Shown in pieces: positions 1 through 7,407 of a stretch of DNA of 64,000 bases; the first letter of the stretch is position 1; each line of letters opens with the position of its first letter. The DNA lies in the NCBI RefSeq assembly GCF_000243155.2, contig NC_018017.1, positions 2,914,001-2,978,000 on the forward strand. The letters are read 5' to 3'. This DNA comes from Desulfitobacterium dehalogenans ATCC 51507. Lineage in GTDB: Bacteria > Bacillota > Desulfitobacteriia > Desulfitobacteriales > Desulfitobacteriaceae. The notes beneath the pieces were generated by a model. That model made no database searches. It had not been told where the DNA came from and saw only the letters and a program-made list of their open reading frames with translations. The position numbers were made by a program, and so were the translations under genes.

Positions 1-84
1 TGTCGTCTCCAGGTAAGTATTCCAACCCAAAACAGTGATTAAACAAACCATCGCCAGAGCCAGCCCAATCTTTTGACCTTTCAC
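1..84 (-). CDS. N-terminus of an exported or membrane-anchored protein (partial)
   Basis: Only the first 28 codons lie in the window; the gene runs off the left edge. I place the start at a GTG (84-82) with a G-rich ribosome binding site (six Gs, positions 94-99) just upstream. The peptide begins MKGQK, followed by a hydrophobic run (IGLALAMVCLITVLGW), which is what a signal peptide or single N-terminal anchor looks like. Nothing more can be said about its function. The terminator at 150-181 separates it from the XRE gene, so it is probably transcribed on its own. Confidence 0.5.
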   Translation of the reverse strand, partial: MKGQKIGLALAMVCLITVLGWNTYLETT

Positions 85-149
85 CTGTTATCCCCCCAAA
101 TACACAATTACTATCCGCCGCTTCGTTCTCACTTTATTCTATAGACGTA

Positions 150-181
150 AAAACCGAAGAAAAACTGGTTCCTTCGGTTTT
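150..181 (-). terminator. Intrinsic terminator of the XRE regulator gene
   Basis: Ten-bp inverted repeat AAAACCGAAG/CTTCGGTTTT with a 12-nt loop. On the minus strand the stem is followed by a T run. It lies just after the stop codon of the XRE gene. Confidence 0.75.
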
Positions 182-218
182 AATTCGAAAGCCTAGGATA
201 AGTACTATGATGACACCG

Positions 219-584
219 CTATTCTCTGGTTTTATGAATTTTCTCTTTTAGTTTTTGAAGTCCGATATACTCAACTACTGCACAACGTCCGATATTATTT
301 AAGGAGAGTATTTCTGTCAAAAGACGCCCGGTTGTGTAAGTTCCCACGAGAGATTGATTCAGTGCTTCAATTCCTTGTTGGCATTCCGTTCTGCCCAAAA
401 GATAATCTGTTGAAACATTGTAAAAATCCGCCAGTTTAATAATCGCCCGGGTTTGAAGATCACATTCTCCCTGCTCACATCGGGAATAATGCTGTTGTGT
501 CGTTCCAATAATTTCTGCAATATCGCGTTGCCTCAAATCTTTATCTTCCCGAAGCCCACGGATTATTTCATATGATTTTTTCAT
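219..584 (-). CDS. XRE-family helix-turn-helix transcriptional regulator
   Basis: A 121-residue protein with a Cro/C1-type helix-turn-helix over about residues 7-62. The recognition helix region reads RQRDIAEIIGTTQQHYSRCE, and the domain ends in the common YNVSTDYLLG motif. The C-terminal half (65-121) is a short helical tail of the kind used for dimerisation or ligand sensing, with no named domain. It is divergently transcribed from a tiny ORF and a GGDEF gene. The shared intergenic region carries a sigma-A promoter overlapped by two direct repeats, so it probably represses that promoter and perhaps its own. The start ATG follows a GGGGCG site. Confidence 0.85.
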   Translation of the reverse strand: MKKSYEIIRGLREDKDLRQRDIAEIIGTTQQHYSRCEQGECDLQTRAIIKLADFYNVSTDYLLGRTECQQGIEALNQSLVGTYTTGRLLTEILSLNNIGRCAVVEYIGLQKLKEKIHKTRE

Positions 585-632
585 GACTCGCCCCTTCTAC
601 ATTTTATCGGTGTATGAAATGATACCATACAC

Positions 633-673
633 ATTACTGATGTATTGACATAAATCCATTATTGATGTACAAT
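633..673 (+). promoter_or_regulatory. Sigma-A promoter overlapped by two direct repeats (candidate XRE operator)
   Basis: TTGACA (645-650), a 17-bp spacer and TACAAT (668-673) form a near-consensus promoter reading towards the small ORF and the GGDEF gene. The repeats ATTACTGATGTA (633-644) and ATTATTGATGTA (658-669) abut the -35 and overlap the -10, with starts 25 bp apart. That arrangement suits repression by the divergent XRE protein. Operator function is inferred. Confidence 0.65.
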
Positions 674-717
674 ACTTAATGATACATTTATAATGTGTAA
701 ATAAGGGGATTTTATTC

Positions 718-852
718 ATGGTGACTCACCTTGTGAATCAAAATTTATATTCATATAATGTGTATGGAAAGACAAAAAAAAATAGTCTGCGGATAACATC
801 GACCGATTCCCAAAATGACGCGCATAGGCGCGTCATTTCCTTATACTCCTGA
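718..852 (+). CDS. Small ORF, 44 aa, unknown
   Basis: The ORF starts at ATG 718 with AAGGGG ten bases upstream and ends 16 bp before the GGDEF start codon. It begins MVTHLVNQN and is basic, with no membrane segment or known motif. The hairpin at 813-838 lies inside its last third. It sits directly behind the XRE-controlled promoter, so it could be a leader peptide, a real small protein or a chance ORF. The ribosome binding site and position favour translation, but I have no homology evidence. Confidence 0.4.
   Translation: MVTHLVNQNLYSYNVYGKTKKNSLRITSTDSQNDAHRRVISLYS
813..838 (+). promoter_or_regulatory. Perfect 11-bp hairpin in the leader of the GGDEF gene
   Basis: AAATGACGCGC/GCGCGTCATTT with loop ATAG, followed by only a weak T-poor tail (CCTTATA). 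It lies inside the 44-codon ORF and 30 bp before the GGDEF start codon, where it could attenuate transcription, control translation or stabilise the mRNA. Confidence 0.55.
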
Positions 853-868
853 AAGAAAGGTGAATAAA

Positions 869-1729
869 ATGGTCTTTAATACTTTAGCGGAAGCCTTAAC
901 TAGTATTCAAGCATTGGAGTCGGCAAATACCTCAATTAACATTATAGACATTGACCATAACATCATTTATGAGAGCGCAAGGAAAGATCATAAGCAAAAT
1001 CTCCGTCCGGATGATCATAATAAAATTGACAATGGATTTTACCGTTCCAGAAACGCTGCATTTGGAATTCTCTTCATTGATAATTGGGTTACTGCCGTAA
1101 CAACAATACCCATCCTGATTGCTGATAAACCTTATTCACTGGAGTTCAGACAGTTTATCCGGAAAAATATCCATTACAGTCCAGAATCTCGAAATTTCGA
1201 AGATTTATCTATCCATCAAATAAAGGAAATGGCTATCACAGACTCCCTCACAAAGCTTTATAATCGAAGATATATTGATGAACGGCTACCCATCGATATG
1301 CAAAGTTCTTTCGAATTGGATCAGCCTTTAAGCGTTCTCTTTATAGATATTGATTACTTTAAAAGAATCAATGACCAAAATGGACATATGGCAGGTGACC
1401 AAGTTCTTCAGAAGCTGGCTCTCCTGCTGCAAAAGCAGCTGCGCAGGGGTAGTGGATGGGTTGCCCGGTACGGGGGGGACGAGATACTCATTTGCCTGCC
1501 TGGCAGCGGAAAAAAAATCGCCAAGAGCGTCGCCAATCGGCTCAGAGAAGCGATTGAAAATTGTACTTTTCACTATAAAGGAAAAGAACTCATTGTCACC
1601 TGCAGTATAGGCATCCAGACAATCTTTAAAGATTCTGGCGTAGCAAACGTATCTGAATTGATAGCTATGGCAGATAAGAATCTATATCGGGCGAAGAATG
1701 AAGGACGCAACAGAGTGTGCTCATTATGA
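869..1729 (+). CDS. GGDEF-domain diguanylate cyclase
   Basis: This 286-residue protein predicts synthesis of cyclic di-GMP from two GTP. The N-terminal part (about 10-110) is a soluble PAS-like sensor region without membrane segments. A GGDEF domain follows from about 122, with metal-binding D160 in LFIDIDYFKRIND and an intact YGGDEI signature at 201-206. The usual RxxD inhibitory site just upstream reads RGSG, so product inhibition is probably lost. I chose ATG 869 over an in-frame ATG at 815 because 869 has a good GAAAGAAAGG site and 815 lies inside a hairpin. It follows an XRE-controlled promoter. Confidence 0.85.
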   Translation: MVFNTLAEALTSIQALESANTSINIIDIDHNIIYESARKDHKQNLRPDDHNKIDNGFYRSRNAAFGILFIDNWVTAVTTIPILIADKPYSLEFRQFIRKNIHYSPESRNFEDLSIHQIKEMAITDSLTKLYNRRYIDERLPIDMQSSFELDQPLSVLFIDIDYFKRINDQNGHMAGDQVLQKLALLLQKQLRRGSGWVARYGGDEILICLPGSGKKIAKSVANRLREAIENCTFHYKGKELIVTCSIGIQTIFKDSGVANVSELIAMADKNLYRAKNEGRNRVCSL

Positions 1730-1799
1730 TACCTCCGCAGACAAAAACCGCTTCTTTTGAATAAAAGCCAATTGTTTAGCAGCTCATTGTTGTAATTTC

Positions 1800-1820
1800 A
1801 TATCTTATTGGATAAGATAT
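1800..1820. promoter_or_regulatory. Perfect 9-bp palindrome upstream of the ECF-methyltransferase gene
   Basis: ATATCTTAT-TGG-ATAAGATAT lies about 80 bp before the ECF-fusion start codon. It is AT-rich and operator-like. No binding protein can be named. Confidence 0.4.
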
Positions 1821-1897
1821 ATTAGTACATTACAAATATAAGTAAGCATTCTCATCTAGACTTTTTTCATTTTGTCTATTAAAAGGGGTGAGGGATA

Positions 1898-3169
1898 ATG
1901 TCTAAGGATTTAGCTGAGTCGACGAAGGAGCCATTAAAATTTGATGATATTTTCATGCAGTATTATCCCTGTATCTATAAGTTTATTCGGTGGATGACCC
2001 AAGACGAAGATTGTGCCCAGGATTTAGCACAGGAAACTTTTTTACGGGCTTTTGTTAATATAGGTACAAGACCGAATCATAATATTTCTGCCTGGCTGCA
2101 TACCATAGCCAGGAATCTTTGCAATGATTATTGGCGAAAAAACAAAAGAATTAGCAACAGTGAACTGTTGCTTAAGGATGCTCTAGAGTGTGAAGATATA
2201 GCTTTGAAGCCCCTGGCAGCAATTGAAAATGAGGAGACAGCCGAACAAATTTATAAGGTTTTAAATCTATTAAAAAGTGAGCAGCGAAGAGCACTGATCC
2301 TTCGTGAAATTGAGGGATTGTCCTATGACGATGCTGCTGAAATTATGGGGATAAGTGTGTCAGCCTATACTTCATTGTTAAGTCGGGCAAGAAATAGGTT
2401 CATTAAACTAATCATGGCTCCTTGCACAAAAATGGAAAAGGGTCTTTTTACCCCTAAGGAGTACACTGTCTTATACCGTTGGTTCGGCATTGATGCTTGG
2501 CCGGAGAACCCGGAACAGGAGATCGTTCATAAGGCTAAGAATTACTTTGATAACTCTGCCGACTCTTTTGATAAATTTAGAAATTCTCTTTACCCCTGTC
2601 ATCTGGATCAAATTATCTTAAGCAGAGTTTTAAATGAGGATCCCCATATGATTGGTGATTTCGGTTCAGGAACCGGACAATTTACATTGAAAGCTTCCTC
2701 CTCAACAAATCTCAAAAAGGCTTATGCCTTTGACATTTCTCCGAATATGATTAACTTTTCCAAACAGCGCTTTAAGCGCAAAGGTCTTCACCATATCCAT
2801 TGTTTACCTGCGGATTTAAATTCTATCCCTTTAGAAGATGAGACTTTAGATATTGGGTATTGCCTGGTAGTTCTTCACCATCTTTATGATCCCGGTAAAG
2901 CGATTAAAGAAATGACCAGGACCCTTAAGCCTGGTGGTCAGCTGATCATTGGCGATTTTGGCTCTCACAATTATAACCTTTTTGTTAAAAACAACAGAGA
3001 TCTATGGTCCGGCTTTAATCCAGATCAGATGGCGAAATGGTTAAATGAAGCCGGCTTGGAAAGCGTAGATATCAAGGAAGAAAAGGACTGTGTTTTTAGC
3101 TCTACAACACAAGAAGGGGAACTTGTTAAAATTCCCCTCCTTGTAAGCAGCGGTATTAAAAAAATCTAA
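1898..3169 (+). CDS. ECF sigma factor fused to a SAM-dependent methyltransferase
   Basis: A 423-residue two-domain protein. Residues 15-85 are sigma region 2 (DCAQDLAQETFLRAF, then a DYWRK end). Residues 112-172 are region 4 with a helix-turn-helix (LSYDDAAEIMGISVSAYTSLLSRAR). After a linker (175-235) comes a class I methyltransferase: motif I IGDFGSGTGQF at 252-262, acidic D279 for the ribose, and the post-II element LKPGGQLIIGDF at 343-354, as in the Methyltransf_11 family. The join is in frame with no internal start signal seen. A start with GGGGTGAGGG upstream is clear. No anti-sigma gene is adjacent. The substrate is unknown; the domains suggest transcription control coupled to SAM or to a methyl acceptor. 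Confidence 0.85.
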   Translation: MSKDLAESTKEPLKFDDIFMQYYPCIYKFIRWMTQDEDCAQDLAQETFLRAFVNIGTRPNHNISAWLHTIARNLCNDYWRKNKRISNSELLLKDALECEDIALKPLAAIENEETAEQIYKVLNLLKSEQRRALILREIEGLSYDDAAEIMGISVSAYTSLLSRARNRFIKLIMAPCTKMEKGLFTPKEYTVLYRWFGIDAWPENPEQEIVHKAKNYFDNSADSFDKFRNSLYPCHLDQIILSRVLNEDPHMIGDFGSGTGQFTLKASSSTNLKKAYAFDISPNMINFSKQRFKRKGLHHIHCLPADLNSIPLEDETLDIGYCLVVLHHLYDPGKAIKEMTRTLKPGGQLIIGDFGSHNYNLFVKNNRDLWSGFNPDQMAKWLNEAGLESVDIKEEKDCVFSSTTQEGELVKIPLLVSSGIKKI

Positions 3170-3219
3170 TTACCGCCTCTTCACAATTTTTACCGTTTAA
3201 AAGCATACAAATAATTAAT

Positions 3220-3275
3220 AGCAATAACCAACAACCAAGAAAGTGTTTACTTCAAAGTTGTTGGTTATTGCTTTT
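3220..3275 (+). terminator. Intrinsic terminator of the ECF-methyltransferase gene
   Basis: A 16-bp perfect stem AGCAATAACCAACAAC/GTTGTTGGTTATTGCT (3220-3235, 3257-3272) followed by TTT. The remaining bases up to the first small sporulation-type gene (3276-3551) show no ORF with a ribosome binding site. Confidence 0.8.
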
Positions 3276-3551
3276 AGTGGATAGATTTAATCGGCTTTAT
3301 AATCAAGAGTTTTCGCAGGAATAGTTAGCCTTTAATTCTTCCATATCCCCGGCTACAGGGCATTGATGTCTGTAAAAAGGTCATGCCCTGCCATGAGACG
3401 GCATTTTGGCTAAGAACCAATGGCGCGTTAACTATCGTTATCGGGCTGGTTTCTTTCTTTTAAAAAAGAATAAAAAATCAATTTCCATATTGTGGCAATT
3501 CATAAGAGATTTCATAAGCTATAGTATCTTCACACAAAGGAGGAACTCAAA

Positions 3552-3656
3552 ATGGCATTTGGCACTGGTTGCGCAGGCGGCACTAATTTCGGTGCAGGGA
3601 TTGCAATTATTGTGGTTATCATTCTGTTGTTAATTGCATTAGGAATCGTATTCTAA
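3552..3656 (+). CDS. YjcZ-like tiny membrane protein, 34 aa
   Basis: This very short gene begins at ATG 3552 behind an excellent AAAGGAGGAA site. The peptide has a Gly/Cys-rich head (MAFGTGCAGGTNFGAG) and a single hydrophobic segment ending IALGIVF. That layout is typical of the YjcZ family of small sporulation proteins in Firmicutes. The family role in spores is poorly defined, and the assignment here rests on pattern only. It is followed 24 bp later by a second gene of the same type, so the two form a tandem pair under one terminator. Confidence 0.7.
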   Translation: MAFGTGCAGGTNFGAGIAIIVVIILLLIALGIVF

Positions 3657-3680
3657 AATAAATTCTTAGGAGGTAAAACT

Positions 3681-3833
3681 ATGTACGGAATGGGTTCTTT
3701 TGGAATGGGCGGGGGATGTTGCCCTCAACCTATCACCCCAGTTTGCTGCGGCGGCGGATTCGGCTCAGGGATCGGTGTAGGAATTATAGCTATTGCTATC
3801 TTGATTCTTATTGCTTTAGGCGTGATTTTCTAA
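3681..3833 (+). CDS. YjcZ-like tiny membrane protein, 50 aa
   Basis: The second of the pair starts at ATG 3681 with an AGGAGG site. The head is longer and rich in Gly and Cys, including two CC pairs (residues 13-14 and 22-23). The C-terminal hydrophobic segment (IGVGIIAIAILILIALGVIF) closely matches the neighbour, which shows duplication followed by divergence of the head. The product is probably a membrane-inserted, disulfide-capable spore or envelope peptide. A terminator follows directly. Confidence 0.7.
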   Translation: MYGMGSFGMGGGCCPQPITPVCCGGGFGSGIGVGIIAIAILILIALGVIF

Positions 3834-3843
3834 AAATATTGGA

Positions 3844-3876
3844 GGGAGCATGGCATAGTGGGCGATGCTCCCTTTT
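3844..3876 (+). terminator. Terminator after the YjcZ-like pair
   Basis: GGGAGCAT/ATGCTCCC stem with a 13-nt loop, followed by TTTT. Confidence 0.75.
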
Positions 3877-3910
3877 CACTTTAGCTACGTCACCCATGCT
3901 AGGCAAATCA

Positions 3911-3937
3911 AAAAATGCGCGGCTACAGCCGCGCATT
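3911..3937 (-). terminator. Terminator overlapping the stop codon of the 160-aa protein gene
   Basis: Stem ATGCGCGGC/GCCGCGCAT with a 4-nt loop and a run of Ts on the minus strand. The TAG stop (3925-3923) lies inside the hairpin. Confidence 0.75.
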
Positions 3938-4405
3938 GCCGGGATAAACTATTTCATTTTTACTGTTTAAAATAATGATATCCTCTTTACGAAGCATTGT
4001 CTGTTGTGTACCTGCTTCCGAAGCCTCTTCTACAATCAAGTCCAGGATATTGTTGAGCGTCTCCTCCTTCAGCCCTTGCTCCACAGCCAACACAACGGAG
4101 CAGGAAACCATGCCAGCATCCCCATCCGGTACAGTCGTAAAGTGAATACGCACCATGTCACGATCTACTGCCATTTTATCGGCTACTAATGATGCTAGAT
4201 TAGTTTCTTTTTCACGTATCCAAAGGGGGACTACTTCTTCAATGCTAATAATTGGAGGTATAACCTTACTTTGTCCATTTGACAAAACTTCAGACATTTC
4301 CACTTCAACAGTCGGTACTTTCTCCGGTAGTTTTACAATAAGAATGCCAATAAAAAATAGAAAAATGCACAGGATAGAAAGGATTATCTTTTTCGATTTC
4401 ATCAT
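3923..4405 (-). CDS. Membrane-anchored protein of unknown function
   Basis: 160 residues: a short basic head, one N-terminal membrane segment (about 6-24) and a soluble part outside the membrane. The soluble part has an alternating alpha/beta pattern (LASLVADKMAVDRDMVRIHF, then LNNILDLIVEEA and EDIIILNSKNEIVYP). It faintly recalls the ring-building domains of FliF/SpoIIIAG-type proteins, but I cannot establish homology. It lies 19 bp downstream of a secreted protein gene and probably shares its transcript, so the two products may work together at the cell surface. Confidence 0.65.
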   Translation of the reverse strand: MMKSKKIILSILCIFLFFIGILIVKLPEKVPTVEVEMSEVLSNGQSKVIPPIISIEEVVPLWIREKETNLASLVADKMAVDRDMVRIHFTTVPDGDAGMVSCSVVLAVEQGLKEETLNNILDLIVEEASEAGTQQTMLRKEDIIILNSKNEIVYPGNARL

Positions 4406-4424
4406 CGAAATATTGCCTCACTCA

Positions 4425-5090
4425 TTAATATTCATACCAATAATCAATATCCACTTTATCATTGGGTATAGAATTGATCGAAACTTCCCTAAATGTTATC
4501 TTTTTATTCGCTAAAATTGGGCTAGTGTATGTGATACTTCCAGAAGTAGGAACGATAATACCACCATTCAAAGATTGATCTATATAAGTTGAGGTGGTGT
4601 ATCCATTATAGCCCGTTGGAGGAGTACCACTTATCGTAACTTGGTTAACAGTTATATAATGATAGGTAGTTGAGCCTACATAGCCACCTACGGTATAGTT
4701 CACTTTATACAAGGTTGTGTCACCATAACCTAGCACATTAGAAACCGTTAATGTGTAATTATAGTTACTATATGAAGTGACATTGTAAGTATTCCGTCCT
4801 ACAGCATCACCTCTAGCTTTTAAGTCTTCTTGATTTGTAATTTTAACATCAACAATAACGCCTTCATCTACAGGTATGCTAAAACTCCATGGTTCTTGAC
4901 TGTCTTCTTCCATTAAATATGCGTTTTCATCTAAATATTCAAAAACCGCTTTCATTCTCATATCAATTTTTTCTTGACTTAAATCACTTATTCCTTGTCC
5001 AGCCTCTGTTTGGGCAAAAGCGCTCATTGGTGCTACCGCAACAATGACTGTCATTAGCGCTACAACTAAAAACTGTTTAATTCTTTTCAT
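4425..5090 (-). CDS. Secreted protein of unknown function
   Basis: I place the start at ATG 5090, which has an AGAGGAGGA site, rather than at an upstream in-frame ATG (5174). The 221-residue product then begins with a classical signal peptide (MKRIKQFLVVALMTVIVAVA, cleavage probably after SAFA). The mature part is rich in Tyr, Thr, Asn and Ser (NVTSYSNYNYTLTVSN and similar) with alternating hydrophobic residues, suggesting a beta-sandwich surface or matrix protein. There are no cysteines in the mature region. It is co-oriented with and close to the 160-aa membrane-anchored protein. Confidence 0.7.
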   Translation of the reverse strand: MKRIKQFLVVALMTVIVAVAPMSAFAQTEAGQGISDLSQEKIDMRMKAVFEYLDENAYLMEEDSQEPWSFSIPVDEGVIVDVKITNQEDLKARGDAVGRNTYNVTSYSNYNYTLTVSNVLGYGDTTLYKVNYTVGGYVGSTTYHYITVNQVTISGTPPTGYNGYTTSTYIDQSLNGGIIVPTSGSITYTSPILANKKITFREVSINSIPNDKVDIDYWYEY

Positions 5091-5286
5091 AATAAAATCC
5101 TCCTCTAAATTCTTTTTTCTATCCTGTGAAAATCTATTTAATCCAATTATTCTATATTTTTCCTGAACAGTCAATATTGATAATTTCGACCTAATTATTT
5201 ACTTTTATCCATTATAATCAAAAAATCAACATGTACTACTAAAGGCAATCAGCAGTAGTTAAGGCATTCAACGGGAATTGGACGGC

Positions 5287-5324
5287 AAAAAAAAACAGCC
5301 CAAAGTTCAAATGCCCTTGGGCTG
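5287..5324 (-). terminator. Terminator of the 162-aa membrane protein gene
   Basis: CAGCCCAA/TTGGGCTG stem with a run of nine Ts on the minus strand. Confidence 0.85.
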
Positions 5325-5359
5325 CACTTCTGTACAGGTAGCAACCTATACTCCGTTCA

Positions 5360-5848
5360 TTATTCCGGCTTTAAACGACGCTGATAATAAATAAAGACAG
5401 GAAGAGGAATCACGATCCAGCCAAAGCTCTTAATCAGGCTGTTTAAAGCCCGCTCTTTAGATCTGTTTTTCTCATCATTCACCATGGTCTGATAATCTGC
5501 TTTTAGCTGTTCTTCAGTTTTCTTCACAGCAGGGGGCGTGGTTTCCATTCCTTTATCGTAGCTCTGGCTCCGTTTATATTCTTCGAAAGACATATAGTAA
5601 CTCTGAGGAGCCAATAAATCCGCCACAGCCATGAAGGCCGCCACACTTCCCCCGATGGTCATCATCAAGGTAGCGAACAATATCAAATAGGTGTATACAG
5701 TCTTAATCATTCCTTTTCCCCTTTCCTTTTGCTCAGTTGGTTCTTCATTCCGATTATGTGAGCGTACTGATAACGCAATTCCTGCGATGACCAAGACAAC
5801 TACTATTATGGCTATTCCTAAAACCATGATTAACGAAAAGCCCACCAA
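5360..5848 (-). CDS. Membrane protein with three predicted membrane segments, unknown
   Basis: The reading frame is open into the upstream map gene, but a strong GGGAGGGGG site stands before TTG 5848, which I take as the start. This gives 162 residues. Predicted membrane segments are at about 3-27, 48-73 and 139-157; between the last two is a charged, Lys/Glu-rich loop (about 85-135). It resembles DUF5671-like membrane proteins only in general layout, so no function is assigned. It follows map on the same strand and ends at a strong terminator. Confidence 0.6.
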   Translation of the reverse strand: MVGFSLIMVLGIAIIVVVLVIAGIALSVRSHNRNEEPTEQKERGKGMIKTVYTYLILFATLMMTIGGSVAAFMAVADLLAPQSYYMSFEEYKRSQSYDKGMETTPPAVKKTEEQLKADYQTMVNDEKNRSKERALNSLIKSFGWIVIPLPVFIYYQRRLKPE

Positions 5849-6006
5849 GATTTCCCCCTCCCTTTTTATCATAGTATCATGTATTCTGTTTAATAGTATA
5901 GACGGTAAAGAGAAATTCTTTCTTCTGCGCCCGACTAAAACAAATTGTATTAAAGTGCCAAAAAACGGCAGCTTTAATCTCAAAGCCACCGTCAAAATAT
6001 GCCACT

Positions 6007-6882
6007 TTAATAGGTCAACACTTCGCATCCTGTGTCCGTAACCAGAACCGTCTTTTCCCATTGGGCAGAGGGCTTGCCATCAGCTGTATAAACTGTCCAG
6101 CCATCTTTTTGGTCGAGAACTATGTTTGCCTTGCCCATATTGATCATCGGTTCTACAGTGAACACCAGTCCAGGCACAAGCAGCATTCCTGTACCTCGTT
6201 TAGATACATAGCTCACCCATGGATCTTCCTGGAACTTCTCACCAATGCCATGTCCCCCTATCTCTTTAACTACAGAGTAACCGTTCTTTTTCGCATGGTC
6301 ATTCACCGCTTGCCCCACATCCCCAAGAAATCCCCAGGGTTTAACTTGTCGTATTCCCAGCTCCGTACATTCTTTGGCCACCTCGACAAGTTTTCTCTTT
6401 TCATCAGAGACTCCGCCAATACAAAACATGCGTGAGGAATCTGAATAATAGCCCCTGTATAGAGTGGAAATATCAATATTGACTATATCCCCGTTTTGCA
6501 GCCTTACCCGGCTTAACGGGATACCATGGCATACCACCTCATTGATAGAAATACAAACACTTTTTTGAAATCCCTTGTAGTTCAGGGTTGCAGGTATCCC
6601 GCCCAGTTCTTTTGTTTTGTTGTATATGAGACGGTCAAGCTCTTCGGTGGTTACACCTTCAACGACAAAATCTTCTATATAGTCCAGCAGGACTATGTTG
6701 AGCTTACTGCTCTCGCGGATACCCTCAATCTGCTTTGGGTTTTTCAGTAAACTGCGTTCCGGTATCTCATAACCTTTTGCGGCATAACTTATTATTCTTT
6801 CATCCAGAATGGCATGACACTTTTTGTATTTTTGTCCGCTGCCACACCAACACGCTTCATTCCTGCTTAATTTATTCAACAT
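6007..6882 (-). CDS. map: Methionine aminopeptidase, type I, with SEC-C zinc motif
   Basis: Removes the initiator methionine from new proteins. The 291-residue protein has an N-terminal SEC-C motif (CWCGSGQKYKKCH, 11-23) of the type that binds zinc and, in related proteins, helps ribosome contact. The catalytic pita-bread domain follows. The five metal ligands are visible: D137 (NIDIS), D148 (YYSDSS), H211 (GGHGIG), E244 (TVEP) and E276 (QWEKT). It is not next to secY/adk, where the housekeeping copy often sits, so it may be an additional paralogue. Confidence 0.93.
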   Translation of the reverse strand: MLNKLSRNEACWCGSGQKYKKCHAILDERIISYAAKGYEIPERSLLKNPKQIEGIRESSKLNIVLLDYIEDFVVEGVTTEELDRLIYNKTKELGGIPATLNYKGFQKSVCISINEVVCHGIPLSRVRLQNGDIVNIDISTLYRGYYSDSSRMFCIGGVSDEKRKLVEVAKECTELGIRQVKPWGFLGDVGQAVNDHAKKNGYSVVKEIGGHGIGEKFQEDPWVSYVSKRGTGMLLVPGLVFTVEPMINMGKANIVLDQKDGWTVYTADGKPSAQWEKTVLVTDTGCEVLTY

Positions 6883-6921
6883 AAAGACACCCCACCTTGA
6901 AAAAATAGAATCCTGCCCCGT

Positions 6922-7266
6922 TTAAAGCTCAGGAAAAGATGTGCCTGGCGGAGATTTCCGGAATTGACTCGGGGAGCATTTAAACACGGCGGCAAAAGCC
7001 CTCGTCAAGGATTCCGACGAGGAATAACCATAACGGAAGGCAATTTCCGTTATCTTATCTTTGGTATTGAGCAGATCGTGTGCAGCGGCCTTCAATCTGC
7101 ACTGGGCAAGAAATTGTTTATATGTCATGCCGATATGTTCGTGGAACTTCGCCGAGCAATAGTAAGGTGAATATCCCACATAGGACGACATTTCTGTCAA
7201 GGTTGGATTCTTGGCGATATTATCCTCGACCCATTTTGCCATGGCTTCTATGGTTTGCACTGACAT
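6922..7266 (-). CDS. AraC/MarA-type short transcriptional regulator
   Basis: 114 residues from ATG 7266, chosen for the GTGAGG site; an in-frame ATG at 7281 lacks one. The product is only the double helix-turn-helix of the AraC family: helix set 1 around TEMSSYVGYSPYYCSAKF, and set 2 around ITEIAFRYGYSSSESLTRAF with the FKCSPSQFRK ending. There is no ligand-binding domain, as in MarA/SoxS, so activity is probably set by abundance. The target is unknown; map is downstream. Confidence 0.85.
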   Translation of the reverse strand: MSVQTIEAMAKWVEDNIAKNPTLTEMSSYVGYSPYYCSAKFHEHIGMTYKQFLAQCRLKAAAHDLLNTKDKITEIAFRYGYSSSESLTRAFAAVFKCSPSQFRKSPPGTSFPEL

Positions 7267-7356
7267 TTGCCTCACTCCCATTCTATTTTACTAAAACTAT
7301 CAATCAAATGCCTGATATAAGTTGTAAACTTTTTACTTCATACTATTTTAACCATA

Positions 7357-7400
7357 AAAAAACCCTTTTCAATCAATAGGGACTATTGATTGAAAAGGGT
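7357..7400 (-). terminator. spo0A terminator
   Basis: An 18-bp perfect stem (7362-7379, 7383-7400) with a 3-nt loop, flanked by T/A runs on both sides, so it can act in both directions. It begins 8 bp after the spo0A stop codon. Confidence 0.9.
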
Positions 7401-7407
7401 GGTTTTT

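Noticed and set aside
815-868. Upstream ATG extension of the GGDEF protein
   Set aside because: The 18 extra residues start inside a perfect hairpin with no ribosome binding site; ATG 869 has one.
3406-3633. 75-codon plus-strand ORF overlapping the first YjcZ-like gene
   Set aside because: It has no ribosome binding site and runs through the strong AAAGGAGGAA site of the 34-aa gene in another frame.
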